Below, in pieces: positions 46,149 to 54,990 of a DNA stretch of 64,000 bases. The notes below the pieces were generated by a model, which did no database searches, was not told the DNA's origin, and saw only the letters and a list, made by a program, of their open reading frames with translations. The translations under genes and the position numbers were made by a program. Numbering within the stretch: position 1 is the first letter of the stretch; each line of letters starts with the position of its first letter. The stretch is from Blautia schinkii (GTDB lineage Bacteria; Bacillota; Clostridia; Lachnospirales; Lachnospiraceae): NCBI RefSeq assembly GCF_013304825.1, contig NZ_JAAWUO010000012.1:1-64000 (forward strand). The letters run 5' to 3'.

Positions 46149-47137
46149 ATGGGGCAACAATAAGAGATGTTGCAAAAAGAGCAGGAGTATCACCAGCTAC
46201 GGTTTCAAGATATTTTCATGGGAAAAATGTTGTAACAACGGAAACCTCCAAGAGAATTGAAAAAGCAGTTCGAGAACTTTCATATAAACCTGTATATAAA
46301 CAAAAGAATCCCGGTGTAATTGCTGTTTTAATTCCAAATCTTAAGCTGGCATATTTCAGTGAGGTTCTAAAGAATTTCCTAGATGCGGTTCCGAAATATG
46401 GTTGCAGAATGATATTTATTCCTGTTGTGGGTCAAGATGAGTCTTATAAACAATATTTTAAAGAACTGGATATCACGGGCGTAATTTATCTGGAGGAAAA
46501 TACAAATCAGGATATGCTCAATTATATAGCGGCTAAGAGTATTAAAATGGTGATGTTTGGTGCAATCAGTGAGGATCAGCGATGCAAAATGATTCATATC
46601 AATGATTTGGCAGCAGCACATGAAGGCGCAAGATATCTTCTTGAACTTAAGCATGAGAGAATCTTGATTATATCGGATTATCCTAAGAGTATCAGCTCCG
46701 GATTTCAGCGTATTGCAGGATGCAAAAGAGCTTTCGAGGAATATGGATTGGAATTCGATGCAGATCGAGTGAAATATGGTGAGTTGACATATAATAGTGG
46801 GTATCGTATAACCACGCAGGCACTTCAACAGGGAATTTCTTTTACAGCAGTATTTGCATTCAGTGATGAAGCCGCATTGGGGGTTATCAGTGCTCTGGCT
46901 GAGAGAGGGTTAAGAGTTCCGGAGGATGTTTCCGTTATGGGATTTGACGGGATTAGTTTATCTAGGCAGGTAACTCCCAAGCTAACAACTATCCGTCAGC
47001 CTATCAAAAAAATGATAGAGCAGACATTGGATACTTTTCAGAACCAGAAAAGGGAAGAAAACATAGAAATTACATTACCCTACAAACTGGAAGAAGGAGA
47101 AACCTGCATTCTCAATCAGAAAATATTAAAAGAATAG
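46149..47137 (+). pseudogene. LacI-family regulator with one-base frameshift at the second codon
   Basis: AAGGAGGTGATGAT leads into ATG 46149, but that frame stops after four codons. The frame starting at GCA 46154 encodes a complete LacI HTH (ATIRDVAKRAGVSPATVSRY), effector domain and C-terminus to 47137. One more G in the G4 run at 46151-46154 would join them. The in-frame stop at 46145 and lack of any in-frame ATG/GTG/TTG before 46409 leave no alternative start. It is a real frameshift, a phase-variable run, or a sequencing error. It is placed to control the ABC/enzyme operon that follows. Confidence 0.82.
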
Positions 47138-47181
47138 AAACAGTTAATAATGATAAAAAAGTACAAATTTGGAGGGAAAAC

Positions 47182-48447
47182 ATGAAAAAAAGAATTTGTA
47201 AAATGCTGACACTTGTAATGACTGGTTCAATGGTCTTAGGAGTAACTTCACCGGTGTATGCAGAGAAAAAAGATGATGTTACTAAAATTTCTTTTGCAAT
47301 TTGGGATGAGGTTCAGAAGCCGGTATTTGATGAGATTATTGAGAAATTTGAAACAGAGAATCCTGATATTGATGTAGATTTACAGTTAACTCCTTGGTCA
47401 CAGTATTGGACAAAGTTGGATGCTGCAATGGGATCAAATAGTGCGGCAGATGTATTTTGGATGAATACATATCTTCCTAAATATGCAGAGGCTGGTGTTT
47501 TGGAACCGCTTGATGAATATATTGAAAAAGATGAAATTAATATGGATGATTACGTAAGTGTTTTGAAAGACTCTTATAATTATAAGGATGTTCAATACTG
47601 TATACCAAAGGGAATGGACACGGTACAGGTATTTTTCAATAAAGCTATTTTTGAAAAATATGGGGTAGAAGAGCCTCAGACCGGATGGACATGGGAGGAT
47701 ATGACAGATATTGCAAAACAGTTAAAGACTAAAATTACAGAAGCAGGATCTGATGAATATCCGATACTAATGGAACTGGATGCCCAGCCTTCTTTTTTCA
47801 ACTTTATCAATCAATCAGGAGGCTTTGTGCTCAGTGAAGATATGAAAACAGCAGGTTTTGATCAGAAAGGAACGGTGAAAGCGTTTAGTGATATGGTATC
47901 ACTTATGGATGAAGGTCTGATGCCAGGAAGCGAAGTGCTTTCGGATACAAAGGGAACAGATTTGTTTCTGTCTCAGAAGGGAGCCATTCTTTTCATGGGA
48001 TCCTGGAAAACATCTGTTATTGATGAAGCGAGTTTCGCTGATCAGATAGGAACTATTGCTATGCCCGCAAAAGAAGCAGGAAATCAGAGCGTTATTGGCG
48101 GATTGGGCTATGCAATCAATGCTAACAGTGAAAACAAGGATGCGTCGTGGAAACTTGTAAAATATCTTTCAGGGGAAGAGGCTAATAAAATGCAGGCAGA
48201 AGCGAAGGTAGATGTTCCGGCACTGATTAGTGCCCAGCAGTATTATAAAGCAGATCACATAGATGTAAGTGTAATTTTCGAAGCAGCAGAAACTGGATTT
48301 CCATTTCCGACATCTACAAGCGTTGCAGAATGGCTTCCTGCTGTAACTGAGATTTCAGCAAAGATATTTGCAAAAGAATTAACTCCGGAAGAGGGATGTT
48401 CACAGATGCAGGAAGTAACACAGAGTGCTTTGGACAGCGAATCATAA
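47182..48447 (+). CDS. family 1 solute-binding protein of a sugar-type ABC importer
   Basis: A 421-aa extracellular binding protein. The N-terminal signal (to about residue 28, SPVYAEKK) has an AxA-like type I site but no lipobox Cys, unusual for a Gram-positive binding protein. The mature fold starts KISFAIWDE and contains YCIPKGMDTVQVFFNKAIFE, typical of CUT1 sugar importers. GGAGGG precedes the ATG. It leads the operon. A hairpin after the gene probably lowers expression of the permeases relative to it. The ligand is predicted to be a glucosamine-containing conjugate from the downstream enzymes. Confidence 0.9.
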   Translation: MKKRICKMLTLVMTGSMVLGVTSPVYAEKKDDVTKISFAIWDEVQKPVFDEIIEKFETENPDIDVDLQLTPWSQYWTKLDAAMGSNSAADVFWMNTYLPKYAEAGVLEPLDEYIEKDEINMDDYVSVLKDSYNYKDVQYCIPKGMDTVQVFFNKAIFEKYGVEEPQTGWTWEDMTDIAKQLKTKITEAGSDEYPILMELDAQPSFFNFINQSGGFVLSEDMKTAGFDQKGTVKAFSDMVSLMDEGLMPGSEVLSDTKGTDLFLSQKGAILFMGSWKTSVIDEASFADQIGTIAMPAKEAGNQSVIGGLGYAINANSENKDASWKLVKYLSGEEANKMQAEAKVDVPALISAQQYYKADHIDVSVIFEAAETGFPFPTSTSVAEWLPAVTEISAKIFAKELTPEEGCSQMQEVTQSALDSES

Positions 48448-48455
48448 GATGGATT

Positions 48456-48498
48456 GGAAGTGTTGCTAATAATGAAATGAGCAACACTTCCTTTTTTT
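48456..48498 (+). terminator. attenuating hairpin between binding protein and permease genes
   Basis: A perfect 11-bp stem GGAAGTGTTGC/GCAACACTTCC with T7, 9 nt after the stop. Partial termination here is common in ABC operons. Confidence 0.85.
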
Positions 48499-48506
48499 CA
48501 ACGAAT

Positions 48507-48573
48507 AAGCTGCAAAAAAGCTGTTCAATTATGAATAAAATAGCGAAGGCAGATTTCGAATCTATGCTTAATT
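48507..48573 (+). repeat. leader element copy B, upstream of the permease genes
   Basis: AAGCTGCAAAAAAGCTGTT, CAATTATGAATAAA, then a stem AGC...AGATT/AATCT...GCT. It matches the order and much of the sequence of copy A before lysS. It ends just before the permease ribosome binding site. Confidence 0.45.
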
Positions 48574-48591
48574 GACAGGAGAGAATATTTG

Positions 48592-49494
48592 ATGAAAAAA
48601 AATAAAGTGGATTCACTAAGGCATCGGGAAATAAGGACAGGTTATCTAATGATTGCGCCATTGATGTCAGGAGTCATCGTATTTTTTATCTGGGCATTTT
48701 TTCAGAATGTTTATTATAGTTTTACAAATAAGTCAAGCTTTGGTATTCCCAAATTTGTTGGACTTGAGAACTATGTAAAGCTTTTTCATGATGAAGCGTT
48801 TTATCAGGCATTTATTAATACGATATTATATGTAGTTATTTGTGTACCGGCAGTTGTGATTCTGGCGATTTTGCTGGCTGTATTATTGAATTCTAAGGTA
48901 AAGGGAATTGGTTTTTTCAGAGTATGCATCTTTCTTCCGGCAGTTACTTTACCGGCCGCAATTGGACTTTTGTGGAAATGGTTGATGAATTATAAATTTG
49001 GTATTTTCAATGAAATTCTTGGAAAGTTTGGAGTGAATCCAATTGCATGGCTTTCTGATCCTAGAATAGTGTTGTTTTCTATTTCTATTGTATTTATCTG
49101 GGCAAGTGTTGCATATCAAGTAATTGTATTGTTAGCCGGATTACAGGGGATTCCGGTGTGTTACAAGGAGGCTGCTGAAATTGATGGAGCGAATGGGATT
49201 CAGCGTTTTTTTAAGATTACATTACCGCTGTTATCGCCATCTATATTTTTTGTATGTGTAACAACTGTTATTAATGTATTCCAGATTTTTGATTTTATTT
49301 ATCTGATGATTCCACAGGGAAGCAGTGGAACTGCAGCATCCAGATCGCTGGTTACATATTTTTTTGAACAATCTTTTGTAAAATTTCATAAGGGATATGG
49401 TGCAGCAATCAGTCTGGTGCTGTTTTTTCTGATTTTAGTGATTACAGCAATTCAGATGATCTGTCAGAAGAAATTGGTATTTTATGATGATTAA
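48592..49494 (+). CDS. ABC sugar transporter permease, first subunit (MalF-like)
   Basis: A 300-aa inner-membrane permease with six predicted helices. The EAA loop reads YKEAAEIDGANGIQRFFKIT with the family Gly. AGGAGAG lies about 8 nt before ATG 48592. A TTG three bases earlier is not needed. It pairs with the permease encoded next. No ATPase gene is in the operon, so a shared MsmX-type ATPase from elsewhere is expected. Confidence 0.93.
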   Translation: MKKNKVDSLRHREIRTGYLMIAPLMSGVIVFFIWAFFQNVYYSFTNKSSFGIPKFVGLENYVKLFHDEAFYQAFINTILYVVICVPAVVILAILLAVLLNSKVKGIGFFRVCIFLPAVTLPAAIGLLWKWLMNYKFGIFNEILGKFGVNPIAWLSDPRIVLFSISIVFIWASVAYQVIVLLAGLQGIPVCYKEAAEIDGANGIQRFFKITLPLLSPSIFFVCVTTVINVFQIFDFIYLMIPQGSSGTAASRSLVTYFFEQSFVKFHKGYGAAISLVLFFLILVITAIQMICQKKLVFYDD

Positions 49495-49526
49495 TGAGGA
49501 TCAGGACGTAGAAAGGAGATTATATA

Positions 49527-50342
49527 ATGAAAAAAAGAAAGTGGCAGGTATATCTGTTACTTGTTCTATGTGCTGCTGTGACAGTATGTCCATTTATATG
49601 GATGATTTTGACATCTTTCAAATCCTATGAAGAAAGTATTCAGATACCACCAACAATTTTACCGAAAATTTTTACAGTGGAAAGCTACCAGGAGATTGTA
49701 GCCAAGTTTCCGTTTCTTAGTTTTTACATCAATACATTTTTGGTCTTGATTTTTACAATTGTGATTGAGTTACTGATATGTTCTATGGCTGCATATGCGT
49801 TTGCCAGATTGAATTTTCCGGGAAGGGATGTAATTTTTATCGTCCTTTTGGCATTACTGATGGTTCCAGGACAGATTTTCCTAGTTCCCAATTATGAGAT
49901 CATGGTAAAGCTACATTTGGCAGATACGGTAACAGCATTATGGATTCCTAAAATATTCAGTGCTTTTGGTACATTTATGTTATGTGAATTTTTTAAAGGA
50001 CTTCCGAAGAGTTTAGATGAAGCAGCTATGTTAGATGGATGTGGATTTTTTCAGATTTATTATAAGATTTTATTGCCGTTATTAAAACCTGCATTGTCTT
50101 CTTTAGCAATTTTGACAGCAATATCTACATTTAAAGATTTGATGTGGCCGTTAATTGTAAATAATTCTATGGAGAAAATGACATTATCTGCTGGTCTTGC
50201 AATGCTTATCGGAGAGCATACAACCTATTATCCGCAGGTCATGGCGGGAGGCATTATTGCGATTCTTCCGATGATAGTACTATTTTTCTTTTTCCAGAAA
50301 CAGTTCGTAGAAGGAATTGCAACCACAGGAGTAAAACAGTAG
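49527..50342 (+). CDS. ABC sugar transporter permease, second subunit (MalG-like)
   Basis: A 271-aa permease with six helices. The EAA loop reads LDEAAMLDGCGFFQIYYKIL. AAAGGAG precedes the ATG. With the first permease it forms the CUT1-type channel. The sequence is visibly A/T-rich compared with the housekeeping genes upstream. Confidence 0.93.
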   Translation: MKKRKWQVYLLLVLCAAVTVCPFIWMILTSFKSYEESIQIPPTILPKIFTVESYQEIVAKFPFLSFYINTFLVLIFTIVIELLICSMAAYAFARLNFPGRDVIFIVLLALLMVPGQIFLVPNYEIMVKLHLADTVTALWIPKIFSAFGTFMLCEFFKGLPKSLDEAAMLDGCGFFQIYYKILLPLLKPALSSLAILTAISTFKDLMWPLIVNNSMEKMTLSAGLAMLIGEHTTYYPQVMAGGIIAILPMIVLFFFFQKQFVEGIATTGVKQ

Positions 50343-50357
50343 TAAGGGGAATGGATT

Positions 50358-51035
50358 ATGGTTGATATTTTAGCAGTTTGTGCACATCCAGATGATTTGG
50401 AAGTCTGTGCTGCAGGAATGTTTGCAAAAGCAAAAAAAGAAGGATTAAAAACAGGGCTTGTAATTTTTACCAGAGGGGAAGCGGGAGGTTATGCGGAGCA
50501 GAGGGAAAGAGAAGCAGAGGCAAAAAAAGCCGCAGAAATTTTAAAGCTAGATTATTTTGAAATGCTAAATTTTCCGGATGCAGGCGTCTATTTCTGTAAG
50601 GAAGCAGTGGATGCTTTGATTCCACATTTGCGAAAGTGTTCTCCAAAATTTGTTTTAACACTTTTGGAGGATGATTATCATCCGGATCATACAGCTGTAT
50701 CAAGAATTACAAGAGCGGCTTGTTTTACGGCTGGATTGAAAAAGTATTCAGATGATGATACTGACTGGCATTATGATGCGCTGATCTATTTTGGCGCAGA
50801 TAATAGAAGTAATCGTCGCAGACCAGATATCTACGTAGACATTTCAGACGTAATAGAAATAAAGAAAAATGCTTGCCTGGCACATACATCTCAGAATATT
50901 CTTCCATATGCAATGAGTTTATCAGAGGAATATGGAAGAGATGCAAAAACAGAGTTTGCTGAGGGAATTTATTTAGGACATAGCATCACCATTGATAGTA
51001 TTGCAGATCTTTTGAGAGACTGCAAAAAGATGTAA
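50358..51035 (+). CDS. PIG-L family deacetylase/amidase, BshB-like
   Basis: A 225-aa zinc enzyme. The metal motif AHPDD (9-13) and the later HPDH (108-111) are intact. The layout (DILAVCAHPDD, KAAEIL, HPDHTAVSRI, SAGLKKY-like FTAGLKKY) resembles BshB1, which deacetylates GlcNAc-malate in bacillithiol synthesis. Relatives MshB and Mca act on mycothiol and its conjugates. It probably removes an acyl or cysteinyl group from the 2-amino group of a glucosamine. It has no signal peptide, so it acts on an imported substrate. Confidence 0.85.
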   Translation: MVDILAVCAHPDDLEVCAAGMFAKAKKEGLKTGLVIFTRGEAGGYAEQREREAEAKKAAEILKLDYFEMLNFPDAGVYFCKEAVDALIPHLRKCSPKFVLTLLEDDYHPDHTAVSRITRAACFTAGLKKYSDDDTDWHYDALIYFGADNRSNRRRPDIYVDISDVIEIKKNACLAHTSQNILPYAMSLSEEYGRDAKTEFAEGIYLGHSITIDSIADLLRDCKKM

Positions 51036-51061
51036 ATAAGATTTTGGGGGAGGGATTAAGA

Positions 51062-52264
51062 GTGAAAGTTGATTTTTACCAAAAAGCCAAAGAGGCGGAG
51101 GAAGAAATTAAAAGATATTATATCCATCTCCATAAGCACCCGGAGTTGTCCGGGCAGGAATATCAGACACAGGAATGGATTCTTAGTCAATTGAAACAAT
51201 GGGGAGTGGAATGCAGGACATGTGCTGATACGGGTGTATATGCAATAATTCGAAGCGGAAAACCTGGTTATACGATTGCTTTTCGTGCAGATATGGACGC
51301 ACTTCCAATTCAAGAACAGACAGGACTTTCATGGAGCTCGGAAGAAAATGGTGTTATGCATGCGTGTGGACATGATGCGCATATGACAGTGCTGCTTGGC
51401 TGTATTCGGATTTTACATGAAAATCGGGAGCAGCTATATGGAAATATAGTATTTTTATTCCAGCCGTCTGAGGAACATCAGGGTGGTGCTGCCCGTATGA
51501 TTGTAGATGGAGCAATGAAAACTCCGAAGCCGGATTTGATAGTTGCTTTTCATGTATGGCCACAAAGAGCAGGTACTATTACCTGCATGTCAGGACCTGT
51601 AATGGCACAACCGGATGCGTTTTCTATTGAACTAATAGGGAAAGGTGGACATGGAGCAACACCTCACATTTGTAGGAATCCGATTCCAGCAATGGCGGCG
51701 TTGATCAATGCAATCGGAAATATTACAGCAAATGATATATCAGCGCAGGAAACAGCAGTTGTAAACATTTGCCGGATTCGATGTGGCGAAAAATATAATA
51801 TTATTGCAGAAAAAGGATATCTGGAAGGAACAATTCGAACTTATGATACAAAAGTGCGGGAAGAGATTATTCGACGTCTGAAAAAACTGACCACATCTAT
51901 TGCAGATGCCTGGGAAATAGAGGGATCCTATTATATGGATTCAGGATATCCGGCAACGATCAATAATAAAACGGCAGCTTGCTGGGCAGCTGAGATTTTG
52001 AAAAAGGAGATTCCGGAAGTGGAGATTTTAACAGAAGGAGAACCATCTATGCTAGGAGAAGATTTTTCATGTTATGGAACAGTATGTCCATCTCTGTTTC
52101 TGAGACTAGGCTGTTGGAAAGAGGATGAAAAACGGCATTTTCCACTACATAGTAGTTGTTTTGAGATTGAAGAATCAATATTGTTGGATGGAATTGCAGC
52201 CTTTTGTATTCTGGCATCTGCATTTTCGGAAAAGGGGTTTGAGAGGATAAATGAAAAATACTGA
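51062..52264 (+). CDS. M20D family amidohydrolase (N-acyl amino acid deacylase)
   Basis: A 400-aa dimetal amidohydrolase with HPELSG, DMDALPIQE, HACGHDAHM (Cys102, His104, His107) and QPSEEHQGGA (Glu137-138). The family includes HipO and N-acetyl-cysteine or S-conjugate deacetylases. In this operon removal of an acetyl group from N-acetylcysteine is the attractive role. GTG 51062 follows GGGGGAGGG at 7 nt, so the frame from 51044 is too long. It overlaps the next gene by 14 nt. Confidence 0.87.
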   Translation: MKVDFYQKAKEAEEEIKRYYIHLHKHPELSGQEYQTQEWILSQLKQWGVECRTCADTGVYAIIRSGKPGYTIAFRADMDALPIQEQTGLSWSSEENGVMHACGHDAHMTVLLGCIRILHENREQLYGNIVFLFQPSEEHQGGAARMIVDGAMKTPKPDLIVAFHVWPQRAGTITCMSGPVMAQPDAFSIELIGKGGHGATPHICRNPIPAMAALINAIGNITANDISAQETAVVNICRIRCGEKYNIIAEKGYLEGTIRTYDTKVREEIIRRLKKLTTSIADAWEIEGSYYMDSGYPATINNKTAACWAAEILKKEIPEVEILTEGEPSMLGEDFSCYGTVCPSLFLRLGCWKEDEKRHFPLHSSCFEIEESILLDGIAAFCILASAFSEKGFERINEKY

Positions 52265-53600
52265 AAGGATGTATAGGGGTAGCAGCAAAAATTGTCAAAA
52301 AACGTTTGAAGATTTAAAGGATGGTAGAGAGAGAATAGAAAAAATCTGTCGAGAGTTGTTAAAAAATGAAATTATCGTAGCCCTTGGATGTACAGAACCG
52401 GGAACGATTGCTTATGCAGCGGCGTGTGCGAAGGAGATTTTAGGTGCGATTCCGAATCATATGGAGATTTATGTGAGTGGTAATATTTTGAAAAATGTGA
52501 AAAGTGTAGTTATTCCAAACACTCAAAATCTTAAAGGGATAGCGGAAGCTGCTTTTTGCGGAATTGTAGGAGGCAATCCGAAACGAAAGTTGGAAGTTTT
52601 GAATACTTTGACTATGGCAGACGTTGAAATGGTACGAAAGCTTGTAGCGGAAGAAAATATGTACGATGTGCATCTTTCGAGAGTACAAGAGCCCCTATAT
52701 GTACGAGTTGAATTGATTAGAGGAGAGCATACCTCTCTGGTGGAAATTCAGAAAAGTCATCTTAATATAACAAAGGTACAAAAAGATGGGAAAGATATTA
52801 CAAGGCAATATCAATACAGAGAATGTGTTGGAGAGTTTAATGGCAGTGAATATAAGCTGAAATTGAAAGATATTTACAATTTTGCATATGAAACAGAAAT
52901 TGGCGATTTGGAGAATCTCATGAAATTGCAGATCACCCACAATGGGAGAATAGCAGAAGAAGGAATGAAAAATGATTATGGAGCGAAGGTAGGGAAGAAT
53001 TACCTGAAATTGCATGAGAAAGAAAAAACAGCCGTATTAGCGGCATACGCAGCAGCAGGAAGTGATGCCAGAATGGGAGGAAGTATTCTTCCGGTAGTTG
53101 CTAACAGCGGCAGTGGAAATCAGGGAATTACTATTGCGGTGCCTATAGCTATTTATGCCCAGAAAGAAAATAAAAGTAACGAGATGCTGTATAGAGCATT
53201 GATATTTGCAAATTTGCTTTCAATTTATATTAAAAGAGGTATAGGAAAGTTGTCGGCATATTGTGGTGCAGTTAATGCGGGATGTGCTGCGGTTTGTGGA
53301 ATTGCATATTTGGATCAACAGCCATTATCAGTAATTGAAGACATTATCACAAATACATTGGCAACGATATCAGGAATGTTATGTGACGGAGCAAAGCCAT
53401 CTTGTGCTGCAAAAATAGCTATGTCAATTGAGACAGGTCTTTTATCCTATGAAATGGCAAAAAATCAATGCCGTTTTATAAGTGGGGAAGGAATTGTTGG
53501 AAAAAATGCGGATAAAACTATTGAATATGTTGGCATAATTGGGAAAGATGGCATGAAAGAGATGGATAGTAAAATTCTGGAAATTATGATGGGAAATTAA
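52251..53600 (+). CDS. L-cysteine desulfidase family protein (CdsB/CyuA, UPF0597)
   Basis: A 449-aa protein matching CyuA/YhaM and CdsB along its length: ALGCTEPG (44-51, iron-sulfur Cys47), SDARMGGSILPV, NSGSGNQGI, GMLCDGAKPSC (cluster cysteines) and GEGIVGKN near the end. Characterised members split L-cysteine into pyruvate, ammonia and sulfide with a [4Fe-4S] cluster. The family is related to serine dehydratases, so serine as substrate is not excluded. GAGAGG precedes the ATG. It is embedded in a deacylase/glycosidase operon. Confidence 0.88.
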   Translation: MKNTERMYRGSSKNCQKTFEDLKDGRERIEKICRELLKNEIIVALGCTEPGTIAYAAACAKEILGAIPNHMEIYVSGNILKNVKSVVIPNTQNLKGIAEAAFCGIVGGNPKRKLEVLNTLTMADVEMVRKLVAEENMYDVHLSRVQEPLYVRVELIRGEHTSLVEIQKSHLNITKVQKDGKDITRQYQYRECVGEFNGSEYKLKLKDIYNFAYETEIGDLENLMKLQITHNGRIAEEGMKNDYGAKVGKNYLKLHEKEKTAVLAAYAAAGSDARMGGSILPVVANSGSGNQGITIAVPIAIYAQKENKSNEMLYRALIFANLLSIYIKRGIGKLSAYCGAVNAGCAAVCGIAYLDQQPLSVIEDIITNTLATISGMLCDGAKPSCAAKIAMSIETGLLSYEMAKNQCRFISGEGIVGKNADKTIEYVGIIGKDGMKEMDSKILEIMMGN

Positions 53601-53613
53601 AGGAGATGATGTT

Positions 53614-54990
53614 ATGAAATTAACAGTTATTGGTGGATGTGGTTCACGAAGCTTGATGTTGGCAAAATGTTTGGCACAGCATGCGGAAGACCTTGACATT
53701 ACAGATGTTGTATTTATGGATATAGATAAAGAAAGAGTCCGGGTGTTTGGCTCTATGGTGAGAGAGGTATTTTCCAGAATTGCACCTTATGTTCAGTATC
53801 TCTGTACAACAAATGAGAAAGAGGCTGTAATGGAGGCAGATTTTGTTATTACAACTATTCGTGCGGGAAAAGAAGAAAGCCGTATTATTGATGAACGGGT
53901 AGCACTAAAGAATGGGGTAATAGGGCAGGAAACGACAGGCGTTGGTGGCTTTGCTATGGCACTTCGTTCTATTCCAACATTAACTTATTATTGTAGGTTG
54001 ATTGGTGAGTATTCTAATCCAAACGTTATGGTATTTAATTTTACAAATCCAGCTGGTCTTGTAACGCAGGCATTAAGAAATCAGGGATATTCGTTTGTGT
54101 ATGGTATTTGTGATGCACCGTCTGGATTTTTAAGACAGGTAGCAGCTTTGTATGACTTGGAATATTCTGATTTAAAGGTGCAGCTTATAGGATTGAACCA
54201 TTTATCTTATTTTACCAGTGTAAAGAAGGATGGACGGGAAATACTTTCGGAAATTTTGAAAGATTCACGGCTTTATGAACATACAGATATGCGTTATTTT
54301 GAGCCAAAGCTTGCACAACATATTGGTTGTATGCTGAATGAATATCTGTATTATTTTTATTATAGAGAGAAAGCTCTTCGGAATATTCAGAAAATAGGGG
54401 AAACACGAGGAGAAAGAATTAAGAAAATCAATGATCATATGTTGAAGGAACTTGGACAGTATGATGCAGCAAGAGATTTTGATAAAATGTTAGAAATCTA
54501 CAGTGAACATATTTATATGAGAGAAAGTAATTATATGCAGGGGGAAACTTCTGTGGCAAGAGATGAGGCTTGCATTCCACGATTTGAACTTTATACAAAA
54601 GATGAAGGTGGATATGCAGGGGTTGCACTGGCATTTATGAAAGCAAAGATTACTGGTACAAAAGGAGAGATGATTTTGTGCGTCCCCAATCATGGAACTG
54701 TGGATTGGTTAGAAGATTCAGATATAATAGAGGTATCCTGTAATATTTCAAAGAATGGGGCCACACCAAAGAAAGGTCTATATGAATTACCAGAATGTGC
54801 AAAACAGCTGATTCGTACTGTGAAATGTTATGAGAGACTGGCCGCAGAGGCGATTGTGGAACGGAATACAGAAAAGGCTATTGACGCATTGATGATAAAT
54901 CCACTGGTAAACTCATATTCTTTGGCAGTAAAACTGTTAGGGGAATATCTGGAGGTCTATAAGGAGTATACAGGAGGATGGACATTATGA
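53614..54990 (+). CDS. GH4 family NAD+-dependent glycosidase (6-phospho-glycosidase type)
   Basis: A 458-aa GH4 enzyme. An N-terminal NAD-binding fold (LTVIGGCGSRS), GVIGQETTGVGGFAMALRS, VFNFTNPAG, the metal-binding CDAP (family CN/CD-x-P) and GLNHLSYF are present. GH4 enzymes use NAD+ and Mn2+ to split alpha- or beta-glycosides, usually after 6-phosphorylation. AAAGGAG precedes the ATG. Its stop overlaps the kinase start (ATGA). Confidence 0.92.
   Translation: MKLTVIGGCGSRSLMLAKCLAQHAEDLDITDVVFMDIDKERVRVFGSMVREVFSRIAPYVQYLCTTNEKEAVMEADFVITTIRAGKEESRIIDERVALKNGVIGQETTGVGGFAMALRSIPTLTYYCRLIGEYSNPNVMVFNFTNPAGLVTQALRNQGYSFVYGICDAPSGFLRQVAALYDLEYSDLKVQLIGLNHLSYFTSVKKDGREILSEILKDSRLYEHTDMRYFEPKLAQHIGCMLNEYLYYFYYREKALRNIQKIGETRGERIKKINDHMLKELGQYDAARDFDKMLEIYSEHIYMRESNYMQGETSVARDEACIPRFELYTKDEGGYAGVALAFMKAKITGTKGEMILCVPNHGTVDWLEDSDIIEVSCNISKNGATPKKGLYELPECAKQLIRTVKCYERLAAEAIVERNTEKAIDALMINPLVNSYSLAVKLLGEYLEVYKEYTGGWTL

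Noticed and set aside
46409-47137. LacI-type regulator starting at ATG 46409
   Set aside because: This start would remove the whole DNA-binding domain, which is encoded in frame just upstream. The gene is better read as frameshifted.
54978-54986. Earlier ATG for the PfkB kinase
   Set aside because: It abuts GGAGG. ATG 54987 has 9-nt spacing and an ATGA overlap with the previous stop.
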